Shown here piece by piece: positions 18,187 through 27,996 of a stretch of 64,000 nucleotides of DNA. The notes beneath the pieces were generated by a model that was not told the DNA's origin, searched no databases, and was given only the letters and a program-made list of their open reading frames with translations. Both the position numbers and the translations under genes were made by a program. Location of the stretch: the NCBI RefSeq assembly GCF_029961145.1, contig NZ_JASBRG010000001.1:1-64000 (forward strand), in the 5' to 3' direction. This DNA comes from Pinibacter soli. GTDB lineage: Bacteria; Bacteroidota; Bacteroidia; Chitinophagales; Chitinophagaceae. Within the stretch, counting starts at the first letter, position 1; each line of letters begins with the position of its first letter.

Positions 18187-18216
18187 CGGAGGGCCTCATG
18201 CGCCTCCGTTTTTTTT
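18187..18216 (+). terminator. Orphan intrinsic terminator in the AraC leader
   Basis: CGGAGG (18187-18192) pairs with CCTCCG (18203-18208) and is followed by eight T residues. No protein gene ends just upstream (the LD-carboxypeptidase stop is 450 bases away), so it could close a small RNA or attenuate a leader transcript. From here to 18628 I see no gene or clear repeat. Confidence 0.65.
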
Positions 18217-18628
18217 GCATTTCCATACAATAACTGAAAGCAGCTATTCTTGCATTCACTCCATTATTCAATTAGCCTTTAATAAAATTTCATCACAGAA
18301 ACTGGTTATTCAGTTTTCCAACATTTTCGTCGCTTAAACACAACCTTTCTACTAGTTATCACATCTTAATCCGGATAAAACATTTTGAAGTCTTAATTGG
18401 ATAAACCCAGACTCAAAATCACCACATTCGAAAACAGGCCAGTCCCATTTGGCAAATCAGATACTTACCACTGACAATAATTTTATATCTGATAACAAAA
18501 CTGTTCTTACACCACGATGAAAATAATGGAAAGCATAATCATGCCTTTAAGAATTTAGGCCTGTCGTGTATTTCTTCAAAATAGGCGCCTTACTGACATT
18601 TACCTTAAATATCTTAATAAGCATTACT

Positions 18629-19744
18629 ATGAAAATTCAATTTAGAAAAGACGACATAAGCAATAGATGGCTGAGTGACGTGGTTAGTCGTATGAACGAG
18701 ACGTTAAATACGCATATAATCATAGAAAACAATCGAATGATCTTTCCTCCTGACATTGCAGAGGGCACTTGTTCATACCATAAATTGTCGGCAGACGTAG
18801 AAATCTCCATTGTTGATTTAACTACAAAATCACCTTTAGTATTCGAACGTCTTGCAACAAAAAATGATCTGTTTTACACAATGCATATTAATTGCAGTCC
18901 GCATCCTGTTGATCACTTTGTAAATGGCAAAAAACACAAAATTGGAGGCACTGCGAATTCTGGTATTTACTGGTCATCATCAGACGTTCCATTTGCATTT
19001 AAAATTGAGCCAGATAAAAAATTTCAGGCAGTTTTTATATGCATTTCAAAGGAATATCTGCAAAGTATACTTTGGGATTCGGACTCTCCTATCGGTGTGT
19101 GCACAATAAAAAATAAAATGGAAAGGGTATGTGTACTAAAAGCCAATGGAGACTATGAATGCGATCTCGACAAAGGGATCGAAAGATGTATCATCAACAA
19201 GGACGAACATATTATTGCAAGCAGTTTATATTGTTCTCTCGGCACAGCCAAATATAATCTTGTTCAGGAAATCATCAGGTTTGATAAAGACAGCACCGTT
19301 CCGGAAAAAATAGTTATAAAAGGAGACGTATTGAAGATCCTCGCACTGTTTATTAAAAAAGTAGCATCAGAAAAAAAGAAGCAATCAGAAAACAAAATGC
19401 AATTTGGCGACGCTGCGAGGATCATGACGATTAAAAAAACTATCGATGAGGGAGCACATTTTAAACATTTTTCATTGGAGGAACTTGCCAGACTTGTAGG
19501 CATGAGTAAGACAAAAATGAAGGTTAAGTTTAAAGAAATCGTAGGAACAAGTGTTTACAAATATTATATCGACATACGCATGCAACGTGCGAAGGACATG
19601 CTATACAGTAATCCCCGCTCTATTACAACGCTTGCTTACGAAATGGGTTTTAAAACAGTGAGCCACTTCTCACAATTATATAAAAAATACCATGGTATCA
19701 ATCCTAATTCCATCATTGTAGAAAACAGGAAAAACTACTTTTAG
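18629..19744 (+). CDS. AraC-family transcriptional regulator
   Basis: From the ATG at 18629 this is 371 residues. An earlier ATG (18566) would add a hydrophobic 21-residue lead not expected in a cytoplasmic regulator. The C-terminal 100 residues are the double helix-turn-helix: 'SLEELARLVGMSKTKMKVKF' for the first and 'ITTLAYEMGFKTVSHFSQLY' for the second, ending in the usual 'YHGINPNS'. The N-terminal 250 residues would be the sensory domain; I recognise no known ligand fold. It stands alone behind a leader of about 900 bases holding tandem repeats and an orphan terminator. Target genes unknown. Confidence 0.85.
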   Translation: MKIQFRKDDISNRWLSDVVSRMNETLNTHIIIENNRMIFPPDIAEGTCSYHKLSADVEISIVDLTTKSPLVFERLATKNDLFYTMHINCSPHPVDHFVNGKKHKIGGTANSGIYWSSSDVPFAFKIEPDKKFQAVFICISKEYLQSILWDSDSPIGVCTIKNKMERVCVLKANGDYECDLDKGIERCIINKDEHIIASSLYCSLGTAKYNLVQEIIRFDKDSTVPEKIVIKGDVLKILALFIKKVASEKKKQSENKMQFGDAARIMTIKKTIDEGAHFKHFSLEELARLVGMSKTKMKVKFKEIVGTSVYKYYIDIRMQRAKDMLYSNPRSITTLAYEMGFKTVSHFSQLYKKYHGINPNSIIVENRKNYF

Positions 19745-19760
19745 AGTCAAAGTTAAATAT

Positions 19761-19837
19761 TGAGAGTTGTTCGTTTTTTATTATTGGTAGTTGCCAGCTT
19801 TTATGGCGCTGCTTAAAATGAAATCTGACAACTCTCA
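19761..19837. repeat. Inverted repeat after the AraC gene
   Basis: TGAGAGTTGT (19761-19770) and ACAACTCTCA (19828-19837) are a perfect 10-bp inverted repeat in the AraC-fadN spacer, followed by TCAA-rich words. It is a shorter member of the spacer family. Confidence 0.55.
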
Positions 19838-19987
19838 ACTTCAATTCCTACCCTTCCACTTTCAAACCTCAACTTCGCAACGCTACTTTTCGTTTATTAA
19901 TTTTTGTTTGTTTTTTTCAAATCCTTTATTAAATTTATTTAATTTCGATAAATTAGTTGTTTAACTAACCTTTTTCAATTCCATTGC

Positions 19988-20014
19988 ATTTTCAATTTTC
20001 AACTTTCAATTTTT
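19988..20014. repeat. Single heptad-word arm upstream of the fadN-like gene
   Basis: Words of 7 bases (TTTTCAA, CTTTCAA) run up to 12 bases before the ATG at 20027. The same words form the arms at 14328-14344 and 53687-53712. No second arm is seen here. Confidence 0.6.
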
Positions 20015-20026
20015 AATTAAAAAAGT

Positions 20027-22405
20027 ATGAAACGTACGATCAAAAAAGTTGCCGTATTAGGAAGTGGTGTTATGGGTTCGCGTATTGCTTGTCATTTCGC
20101 AGGTATCGGCGTGCAGGTTTTGTTGCTTGATATTGTACCCAAAGATGCTGCGGATAGTTCAGACAGGAAATTGAGAAATAAGATAGTTGATGATGCGCTT
20201 GCTGCTACTTTGAAAAGCAATCCTTCTCCAGTTTACACCAGGGATGCGATCAAAAAAATAACCACCGGAAATTTTGATGACAACATGAAAGACATCGCCG
20301 GTTGCGATTGGATCATCGAGGTGGTGGTAGAAAGACTTGACGTTAAAAAAATCGTATTCGAAAAAGTGGAGCAGTTCCGTAAGCCGGGTACTTTGATCAC
20401 TTCAAATACATCAGGCATACCTATTCATTTAATGACCGAAGGCAGAAGCGACGACTTTAAAGCACATTTTTGCGGGTCGCACTTCTTCAATCCTCCTCGA
20501 TATTTAAGACTGCTGGAAATTATTCCAACGCCGCACACTTCACCTGAGGTAGTTGATTTCCTCATGCAATATGGAGATCTGTACTTAGGAAAAACAACTG
20601 TTCTTTGTAAAGACACCCCAGCTTTTATTGCCAATAGAATTGGGGTGTATGGCATCATGGCCATCTTTAAGCTGGTTGAAAAAATGGGCTTGAGTATTGA
20701 CGAGATTGATGCATTGACAGGGCCAATTATCGGTCGTCCAAAATCAGCAACTTTCCGCACCGCAGACGTGGTGGGCATTGATACGCTTGTAAAAGTAGCA
20801 AACGGCGTTGCAGAAAATTGCCCGAATGATGAGCAAAAGGATACATTTAAAATTCCTGCGTGGCTGGATAAAGTTGTAGCCCACAACTGGCTGGGCGATA
20901 AAACGGGACAGGGATTTTTCAAGAAAACAAAAGGCGGTAGTGGTGAAAAAGAAATATTGGTATTGAATCTTTCTACACTTGAATATGAGGCCCGCAAGAA
21001 ACCAAAATTTGCAACCGTAGAAGCAGCAAAACCAATCGACGATCTTAAAACAAGATTGAAAGCATTGGTTAGCGGAAATGATAAAGCAGGTGAGTTTTAT
21101 AAACAGTTTCACTATGGTTTGTTCTCCTATATTTCTCATCGCATTCCGGAAATCAGCGATGAGCTTTACCGCATTGATGACGCTATGATGGCGGGCTTTG
21201 GCTGGGAGATCGGTGCATTTGAAAGTTGGGATGTTTTAGGCGTTGCCAAAACAGCGGAAGCAATGAAGGCCGGAGGATACACCGTAGCTCCATGGGTGGA
21301 AGAAATGTTGCAAAAAGGATTTTCATCTTTCTATAAAGTAGAAAATGGCAAGCGCCTGTACTATGATATTGAAAGCAAATCTTACAAGCCATTGCCAGGC
21401 GGAGAAGCATTCATAGTAATGAAGAATTACGAAAACCAAACTGTATGGAAAAACAGTGCCTGCCGCACTTATAATTTAGGTGGCGATGTACTTGGACTTG
21501 AATGGAACACCAAACTAGGAACGATTGGTGGTGAAGTATTGGAAGGCATTCAAAAATCGATAGCACTTGCTGAGGAAAAATATAAGGGCCTCGTAATTGC
21601 TAACGATGCTCCGAATTTTTCTGCGGGTGCAAATGTAGGTATGATATTCATGTTTGCCATTGAGCAGGAATATGATGAACTGGATATGGCGATACGCATG
21701 TTCCAGAACACAATGATGCGTGCACGGTATTCTTCGGTACCGGTCGTAGTGGCACCGCATGCATTAGCACTCGGCGGTGCATGCGAACTGAGTCTCCACA
21801 GCGATAAAGTTTGTGCTGCCGCAGAAACATATATTGGCCTGGTGGAACTTGGAGTTGGACTTATTCCCGGTGGTGGCGGTACAAAAGAGTTTGCGCTTCG
21901 CGCAGCAGACGAAATGCATGAAGATGAGCCAGAAACCATTACTTTAAAGAATCGATTCTTAACTATTGCAACGGCAAAAGTAGCTACGTCAGCCGCCGAA
22001 GCGTTTGATATGGGCATTCTGCGAAAAGGTCATGATGAGATTGTAATGAATCCCGGAAGAAGAATTGCCGATGCAAAAAACAGTGTGATAGAAATTTTCG
22101 ATCGCGGCTATACAACACCTGCTCAACGTACTGATGTGAAAGTCCTTGGCCGTTCTGCGTTGGGTGCATTGTATGCAGGAATCAACGGAATGTGGCGTGC
22201 CAACTATGCAACCGATCATGATGTAGTGGTTGCAAAAAAACTCGCTTACGTGATGTGTGGCGGAGACCTTAGTGAACAAACTCTTGTTAGCGAACAATAT
22301 TTGCTTGATCTCGAGCGTGAAGCTTTCCTTAGCCTTACCGGTGAAAAGAAAACACTCGAGAGGATACAGAGCGTGTTGAAGGGAGGAAAGCCGGTGAGGA
22401 ACTAG
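20027..22405 (+). CDS. Fused 3-hydroxyacyl-CoA dehydrogenase / enoyl-CoA hydratase
   Basis: A 792-residue bifunctional beta-oxidation enzyme with the dehydrogenase first, the order found in Bacillus FadN rather than E. coli FadB. The N-terminal Rossmann site is 'VAVLGSGVMGSRIACHFAG'. The NAD domain runs to about 190 and the helical dehydrogenase domains to about 420. The crotonase-like domain covers about 490-720, with oxyanion-hole stretches 'ANDAPNFSAGANVGM' and 'LALGGACELSLHSD'. It oxidises fatty acyl-CoA intermediates in the cytoplasm. Thiolase and acyl-CoA dehydrogenase genes often follow it in relatives, but here the gene ends in a strong terminator and stands alone. Confidence 0.93.
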   Translation: MKRTIKKVAVLGSGVMGSRIACHFAGIGVQVLLLDIVPKDAADSSDRKLRNKIVDDALAATLKSNPSPVYTRDAIKKITTGNFDDNMKDIAGCDWIIEVVVERLDVKKIVFEKVEQFRKPGTLITSNTSGIPIHLMTEGRSDDFKAHFCGSHFFNPPRYLRLLEIIPTPHTSPEVVDFLMQYGDLYLGKTTVLCKDTPAFIANRIGVYGIMAIFKLVEKMGLSIDEIDALTGPIIGRPKSATFRTADVVGIDTLVKVANGVAENCPNDEQKDTFKIPAWLDKVVAHNWLGDKTGQGFFKKTKGGSGEKEILVLNLSTLEYEARKKPKFATVEAAKPIDDLKTRLKALVSGNDKAGEFYKQFHYGLFSYISHRIPEISDELYRIDDAMMAGFGWEIGAFESWDVLGVAKTAEAMKAGGYTVAPWVEEMLQKGFSSFYKVENGKRLYYDIESKSYKPLPGGEAFIVMKNYENQTVWKNSACRTYNLGGDVLGLEWNTKLGTIGGEVLEGIQKSIALAEEKYKGLVIANDAPNFSAGANVGMIFMFAIEQEYDELDMAIRMFQNTMMRARYSSVPVVVAPHALALGGACELSLHSDKVCAAAETYIGLVELGVGLIPGGGGTKEFALRAADEMHEDEPETITLKNRFLTIATAKVATSAAEAFDMGILRKGHDEIVMNPGRRIADAKNSVIEIFDRGYTTPAQRTDVKVLGRSALGALYAGINGMWRANYATDHDVVVAKKLAYVMCGGDLSEQTLVSEQYLLDLEREAFLSLTGEKKTLERIQSVLKGGKPVRN

Positions 22406-22406
22406 A

Positions 22407-22436
22407 AATAATTGAATAACTGAATAACTGAATAAG
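22407..22436. repeat. Single octad-word arm (AATAACTG type)
   Basis: Four 8-base words (AATAATTG, AATAACTG twice, AATAAG) begin just after the fadN-like stop codon and run to the terminator. The same word occurs at 43993, 48017 and 49837. Confidence 0.65.
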
Positions 22437-22460
22437 AAAGCCCCGTAAACACGGGGCTTT
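22437..22460. terminator. Bidirectional terminator between convergent genes
   Basis: AAAGCCCCGT (22437-22446) and ACGGGGCTTT (22451-22460) form a perfect 10-bp stem with a 4-base loop. It serves both the fadN-like gene and the repeat adhesin gene. Confidence 0.85.
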
Positions 22461-22490
22461 GCTTTGCTTATGAAAATTTACAACCAAAAT

Positions 22491-25400
22491 TTATTGGAAC
22501 AGCACTTTCGTCACTGTTGTAACACCTGTTGAAGTATTGTATACTCTCAACACATAGATGCCGGGACGAATGTTTCCTCTTTCATATTTTAAAGTAGCAG
22601 TTTGAATATTCACTTCCTGTTTAGTAAATACACATTGACCCGCTACATTGTAAAGAGATAATTGATAGTTCTGCGTTTTCTTTCCTGTAATGCTTACATT
22701 AAATTCTGTTGTTACAGGGTTTGGCATTACCACAATGTTATCCTTATCTTCTTTTTTAATGGTTATCTTATTGGTGAATGTTGAATTTCCATTTGCCTCC
22801 ACCACTCTTACTCTATAGTTGCTTACCGAAGCACTCGTCCCTTTGTCAACAAATGCATATCTGCTGGAAGCGTTTGTGTTTTTTGCGCTTGCAGTTGCGA
22901 TAGCTATATAATTGTCGCTACCAAATACGCTTCTTTCAATAATATAGTTCTGTACGTTCGTTTCGCTATTTGCAACCCAGCTCAACTGATTACCCTGATC
23001 GTTTTGTTTACCTGACAGCGTTACTTTCATGGAGAGTACACCGTTGCAATCTCCTGTTACATTGAAATATGCCAGCTTGGTTAAACAACCGCTGTTTACC
23101 GACATTTTGCTAACGTACACACCTGCTTCATCAGGCATCAGTGCGGGCATATGCAATTTGGTGCCGGTGCCTACAAGCGTACTGTCTGTATTGGTGTTGA
23201 TCTTGTACCATTCGAATGTTGCATTTGCAACAGTATCTACACTTAATATCACATCTTTATAGAAACAGTTTGCAGATGCAGTTACGATCGAGTTTGCCAA
23301 AGGCAGTATGTTGACGTCGTTCAATGTAGCGTTACCACAAGCATCTACCGCACGTAAACGAACAAGTGAATATTCTACGCCATTGTTAAAAGTAAACACA
23401 GGGTTGCTTTGCGGTGGTGCCACAATAGAAGGGAATTCAGGAGAGCTTCCGATTACTTCGTAGGTAAATGGCCCGATTCCTCCTTTTGGTGATGCGCCTA
23501 CGCTAAAACTGTTGTTATCGCACTGATATGCAGCAGACTGCGCCAGGCTTGGATACGCGTAAGGCGCTACTGTTACTGTATCATATACATGTCCTGTACA
23601 ACCAGAGATTGCATACTCCAAAATGTAACTTGCAGGCTCTATATCAACAAATTGAAATCCATTTCCCGTTGTGATCGAATAATTGATCGTAGTAGCTGTT
23701 CCATTTTTGGAAATGATTGTTGGTGTTGCTGTTCCCAGGTTTGATGACGTTGTAATATTGATTAATGCTGCGCCATTTTCCCATTGCGCCGTTGGGCATT
23801 TGGACTGGAAAGTAATGTTACGGTTTACATAACTTGTTACCGGCGTTATTTTCGCAGTGTCCGCAACGCTGCATTTATCACTTCCGATAATTGTGTATTG
23901 TTTGTTATTATCCAAACCAGGCAAATTGTTCAGCATAACTGTTTTGCTGGTAGATGTTTGAGTGGTTACAACATCACCATATGGATCATACACTGTAACT
24001 GTATATGGAGACGAGCCTGACCCAAATACCACTTTGATATTTGTTGCACCTATTGCGCAGGATTGTGCGGCAGACAATGAGATGCTTATAGGGTTCGGCT
24101 GCATACTAAAGCAACGCTTGATTGTGGTATCATAACATCCATCTTTAATCATGATACAATAGTCTCCGTACGGAATTGCCGTAAACGTACCAGTTGTATT
24201 TTGTGTTCCAAACTGATTACCATTCTTATCATACAAGGTGTAAGTAGGATTAGTAAGATTGGTTTGTCCCGTGATCTTCACATCCATGGATGCACAACCT
24301 TTGGTAATATTTACGTTTTGATTTACAGACAGCATCGGATGTGCTGCTGCAAAATAACGCGTCATTGATGTATCATAACATGGGTCGTTCTGAATTTTCA
24401 CACTATAAGAGCCATAGGGTATATTGGTGAAATCACCTGTGGCTGAAGTTCCAACCTGGTTGCCATTTGCATCATACAGGGTATATGTAGGGTTTGTAAG
24501 ATTCGACGAGCCGGAAATAGCAGCATCAAATCCTGTACAGCCCTGGTTGTTTAATGTATATTGTCCTGCGCTTGGCAACAGCCTACTCGCAGTGAAACAC
24601 GTTTGCATGGTGGTATCGTAACAGGAAGGATCGTTTTTCAACAGCACACAATACTTACCATAAGGAATGCCGGTGAAAATACCTGTTGTGTTTGTTGTAC
24701 CAACCTGGTTGCCATTTGCATCTACCAATGTATACACCGGATTGTTCACTGAAGTACTACCTGTGATCTTAACATCAAATGTTGCGCATAATCTGGTAAG
24801 TGTGTACGTACCCATTGCCGGCACAGGACGGCTTTGCGTAAAGCACTGCATCATTGTGGTATCGTAACAACCCGGATCATTTTTTATTTTGATACAATAA
24901 GAACCGTAAGGCACATTATCAAACACCCCTGTAGCATTACAATCGCCTACCTGGTTGCCATTTCCATCATACAAGCAGAATGTAGGATTGTTCAGGTTTG
25001 TAGCACCGCTGAGGACAACTTTAAATCCGCTACATGTCAAATTGGAAATCGTATAGTTTCCTTTAGTCATTGGGTTTCTCGCTACGGTAACTTCATTCAC
25101 TAACGTAGTGTCGTAACAAGTAGCATCATTCTTAATCTTGATGTAATAATGACCATAAGGCACGTTGGTAAACTTACCGGTCGTATTACAATCCCCAACC
25201 TGATTTCCACCGTCATCATACAAACAATACAATGGGTTTGTCAAATTGGTTGTTCCTGTAATAGTAAGCGTAAAGCCATTACAATCTTTATTTGAAATAC
25301 CGTAGCTTCCTACTGTTGGCTTCTTTCTTTTTCCTGACACAGCAATATACATTGTGGTATCGTAACAGCTTGCACTGTTTGTTACTTTTATTTTGTAATC

Positions 25401-26909
25401 ACCGTAAGGCATGTTATCAAAAGTAGGCGTAGTAAGGCATGTACCAATTTGATTGCCATTCAAATCCACAAGGCAATAAAGAGGATTACTCAAATTATTG
25501 CCGGAAGCTGTTGCAGAGAACGTTGTACACTTCTGATTGCTGATTGTTGCATTCGCATTTACACTTGGCTGTGTGGGCGCTTGTGCAAACTGCAACGTGA
25601 TGGTTGTGTCATAACATGCATCTTTAATTTTAATAGAATATGATCCGTATGGAATGGCAGTGAACGCACCCGTGGTATTGTTTGCAACCTGTGTTCCATT
25701 TTTATCATACAAATAAAATTGAGGACTTGATAAGCTAGATTGACCAGTTACAGTCGCATCGAATGTAGAACACTGTTTTCCGCTCACACTCACCGTTGCA
25801 TTTACTGAAGGCTTTATTGGCGTTGCAGTAAAAGTGCGTGTGATAGTTGTATCAAAACATGCGTCGTAGGCCGTTACTTTATACGTTCCGTAATCAAGGC
25901 CGGCAAATGTTCCGGTTGTATTACTCGCTATTTGTTGATTTGAGCTGTTGTATAGTTTGTATTGTGTAGGTGATGTGAAATTAACCTGTCCGGTCACTTG
26001 TGCCGTAAACGTTTTACAAGTTGGTGTTGTAGTAACATTAGCAGCCAGGGATGGAATCAGATTGTTTGTCCAGTTGATCGTCTGAATGTTTCCGCAAGGA
26101 TCTTTTACAACAATAACTGCACTTCTTTTATTTGCCAAATGAAATGAAAAACCCGGAGAGTTAACAAACGTCGTGTCTCCTTTTGATAAAGTATAGCCAA
26201 ACCTAAATCCACTAAACAGTGTACCTGATCCGCTTGTGTTTCCTTTGTTGTCTTTAAGACCAATTGCAACGTTTACCAGGTCACAACCGGCATTAGTAAT
26301 GGATTGACTATCGATCCACCAATCGTAGTTAAGAATGGTGATACGTCTTGTTTGCTTACCGCCGCAGGAATCCTGCAATTGTACTACATACTCTCCGCTT
26401 AACAGATTTGTAAAGTTACCAGATGTATTTGTTACTCCTACAGAAGAAGGAGAAGGCGCTATGATGCTATAAATAAACGGCGTTCTGCCATTCACAGCTC
26501 CTGTTACAGAAATGGTGCCATCACTTCCGTTTTTACATGTCACATCTGTTTTAGACAATGCAAAGCGAGGATCGCTATAGCTTCCTGATACAACTACGTT
26601 GGCAACCGTAATTTCACATCCCTTAACAATGTCTTTTACATAGACAGTATAGGTACCTGCTGATAGACCAGTTAATAAACGGGATGATGTATAAGAGGTT
26701 GTTACAGGCCCGTCGACTCTATAGTTATAATTGTTGCTTCCACCTGTTGCTGTTATTTCAATAGAACCTGTGGCCGTGCATCGTGATTCTGTGGTTACTG
26801 TGGTGGCCTTCAGACTAGAACATTCTTGGGAGAATGTCAACTGAACTAAGACCAGTTGGATAATAAGCGGCAGGGCCAGCTTAATTAAAGGGTAGAGTTT
26901 TATCTTCAT
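22491..26909 (-). CDS. Large repeat adhesin-like protein, T9SS cargo
   Basis: A 1472-residue exported protein with a signal peptide (to about residue 27, 'QLTFSQ'). Two SprB/PKD-like beta domains cover about 30-285. Eight tandem units of about 73-77 residues then run from about 288 to 940. Each carries the pattern P-x-Y-x-L-x-D-x-N-G-N-Q-x-G, T-G-x-F, P-Y-G-x-Y-x-I-K-I and C-Y-D-T-T, with paired cysteines. The last 80 residues are a type A type IX secretion sorting domain ('VMPNPVTTEFNVSI', ending VTKVLFQ), so it should be carried across the outer membrane and anchored. Function unknown; adhesion or gliding support is a guess. Confidence 0.85.
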   Translation of the reverse strand: MKIKLYPLIKLALPLIIQLVLVQLTFSQECSSLKATTVTTESRCTATGSIEITATGGSNNYNYRVDGPVTTSYTSSRLLTGLSAGTYTVYVKDIVKGCEITVANVVVSGSYSDPRFALSKTDVTCKNGSDGTISVTGAVNGRTPFIYSIIAPSPSSVGVTNTSGNFTNLLSGEYVVQLQDSCGGKQTRRITILNYDWWIDSQSITNAGCDLVNVAIGLKDNKGNTSGSGTLFSGFRFGYTLSKGDTTFVNSPGFSFHLANKRSAVIVVKDPCGNIQTINWTNNLIPSLAANVTTTPTCKTFTAQVTGQVNFTSPTQYKLYNSSNQQIASNTTGTFAGLDYGTYKVTAYDACFDTTITRTFTATPIKPSVNATVSVSGKQCSTFDATVTGQSSLSSPQFYLYDKNGTQVANNTTGAFTAIPYGSYSIKIKDACYDTTITLQFAQAPTQPSVNANATISNQKCTTFSATASGNNLSNPLYCLVDLNGNQIGTCLTTPTFDNMPYGDYKIKVTNSASCYDTTMYIAVSGKRKKPTVGSYGISNKDCNGFTLTITGTTNLTNPLYCLYDDGGNQVGDCNTTGKFTNVPYGHYYIKIKNDATCYDTTLVNEVTVARNPMTKGNYTISNLTCSGFKVVLSGATNLNNPTFCLYDGNGNQVGDCNATGVFDNVPYGSYCIKIKNDPGCYDTTMMQCFTQSRPVPAMGTYTLTRLCATFDVKITGSTSVNNPVYTLVDANGNQVGTTNTTGIFTGIPYGKYCVLLKNDPSCYDTTMQTCFTASRLLPSAGQYTLNNQGCTGFDAAISGSSNLTNPTYTLYDANGNQVGTSATGDFTNIPYGSYSVKIQNDPCYDTSMTRYFAAAHPMLSVNQNVNITKGCASMDVKITGQTNLTNPTYTLYDKNGNQFGTQNTTGTFTAIPYGDYCIMIKDGCYDTTIKRCFSMQPNPISISLSAAQSCAIGATNIKVVFGSGSSPYTVTVYDPYGDVVTTQTSTSKTVMLNNLPGLDNNKQYTIIGSDKCSVADTAKITPVTSYVNRNITFQSKCPTAQWENGAALINITTSSNLGTATPTIISKNGTATTINYSITTGNGFQFVDIEPASYILEYAISGCTGHVYDTVTVAPYAYPSLAQSAAYQCDNNSFSVGASPKGGIGPFTYEVIGSSPEFPSIVAPPQSNPVFTFNNGVEYSLVRLRAVDACGNATLNDVNILPLANSIVTASANCFYKDVILSVDTVANATFEWYKINTNTDSTLVGTGTKLHMPALMPDEAGVYVSKMSVNSGCLTKLAYFNVTGDCNGVLSMKVTLSGKQNDQGNQLSWVANSETNVQNYIIERSVFGSDNYIAIATASAKNTNASSRYAFVDKGTSASVSNYRVRVVEANGNSTFTNKITIKKEDKDNIVVMPNPVTTEFNVSITGKKTQNYQLSLYNVAGQCVFTKQEVNIQTATLKYERGNIRPGIYVLRVYNTSTGVTTVTKVLFQ

Positions 26910-27183
26910 AGGTACACGGATTTGTGAAACGGATATGGATACGACACTACAAAATAAGCCACTTCCAGCGTGTTTTACAAGCGTAAAAATGATTAGGGCA
27001 AAAGTGCGCGAACGGTGGTAAATCTACGACGAGGGTTTTTACTCGCCGTTTGTAGAAACACTTAGCCATTTTTCAGCATAACCAATTAGATTTGTTGTGA
27101 GTTATGATAATAAGTTCTGAGGTTGAAGCTGGAAATTCAGAAAGGTTAATTATTTGTAACTCCCACTCAAAACTCAAAACCCA
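26910..27183. other. Divergent promoter region
   Basis: It lies between the repeat adhesin gene and the zinc protease gene. I see a loose inverted repeat near 27023-27055 (TCTAC ... GTAGA with inner CGAG-CTCG), and ACTCAAA words (27164-27180) just before the protease ATG. No gene found. Confidence 0.4.
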
Positions 27184-27849
27184 ATGGGAGAAGCTTATCT
27201 TGATCATCAATCAGAATTGTTAACTATTCACTCAAGGTTATTTTTTTATGGTGATGCCGCAAGCGAAATTCTTACAATTCAGTTGGCACAAGACATTCAA
27301 CAACAGTGGAACGAGTTCCACAAAATAGTTGTTGTAAAGAAAAAGGTCTTCTCATTCGAGCTTCGCATCGAAGGCTTTTACAAACCCTATCTCACGCCTG
27401 AGGAAGTTTGGTACAATGATGACCCGAGGAATAATTATTTCCGCATTGAAGAATACTCCAACCAGGATATTTCATTTGTGGATGGCATCGGCAGCAACAC
27501 TGGTTATTTCAAGCTCGCCAACATACTTGATCATTCCACAACCGCTGCTCACGAGTATGGACATACGCTTGGTTTACTGCATCCCGTTCAATTGGATATA
27601 AGAGGAAAAGGCGCTCCGGGAATCATGTACCCCCGCGGCACCATTTGCGATCCGATGTATCAATGGAATCCAGCGGCCGCGCCGGCCACGCCGGGAGGAA
27701 CGCTAAATCCTGTTCATAGAAAAGTGCTTCAAAGTGATGTCGACAATCTTCAACTACCTAAACTTTCCTTTAGAGACGACAGAGCCATAGTGGGTGAATT
27801 TACGAGTGTCTTTCATGAAAAGCACGGAGGCGCAATTAAGAATGAATAA
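27184..27849 (+). CDS. Putative matrixin-like zinc metalloprotease
   Basis: A 221-residue protein with the long metzincin zinc motif HEYGHTLGLLH at about 122-132 and a following Met-turn candidate GIMYP at about 146-150. No signal peptide is visible from the ATG at 27184, which is odd for a metzincin; export by another route or a cytoplasmic role are both possible. The final codons (AIKNE then stop) lie in the first arm of the following inverted repeat. I do not recognise a closer family. Its neighbour is an ABC exporter gene pair on the same strand. Confidence 0.7.
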   Translation: MGEAYLDHQSELLTIHSRLFFYGDAASEILTIQLAQDIQQQWNEFHKIVVVKKKVFSFELRIEGFYKPYLTPEEVWYNDDPRNNYFRIEEYSNQDISFVDGIGSNTGYFKLANILDHSTTAAHEYGHTLGLLHPVQLDIRGKGAPGIMYPRGTICDPMYQWNPAAAPATPGGTLNPVHRKVLQSDVDNLQLPKLSFRDDRAIVGEFTSVFHEKHGGAIKNE

Positions 27850-27984
27850 TTAATAATGAATAATTAATAGGGCATCATTCTTTGTCAGTTACTCCACCTT
27901 CTGTAATATTCTTTTTGCTTTAAAAAATTATAGACTTACATTTAATCATGCTGCAACTCTATTAATTATTCATTATTAATTATT
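27845..27984. repeat. Inverted repeat spacer, 24-bp perfect arms (TAATTAATAA type)
   Basis: 27845-27868 is a perfect inverted repeat of 27961-27984. The first arm overlaps the stop codon of the protease gene and the second ends 12 bases before the GTG start of the ABC ATPase gene. The 92-base core is unrelated to the arms. Confidence 0.9.
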
Positions 27985-27996
27985 AATTAAAATACC

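Noticed and set aside
18140-18337. Plus-strand 65-codon frame in the AraC leader
   Set aside because: It runs across the orphan terminator and its T tract and has no recognisable protein character.
24080-26050. Regularly spaced similar DNA segments that might suggest a CRISPR or minisatellite array
   Set aside because: They are about 220-base coding units in one long open frame, diverged at the DNA level; no short identical repeats with unique spacers.
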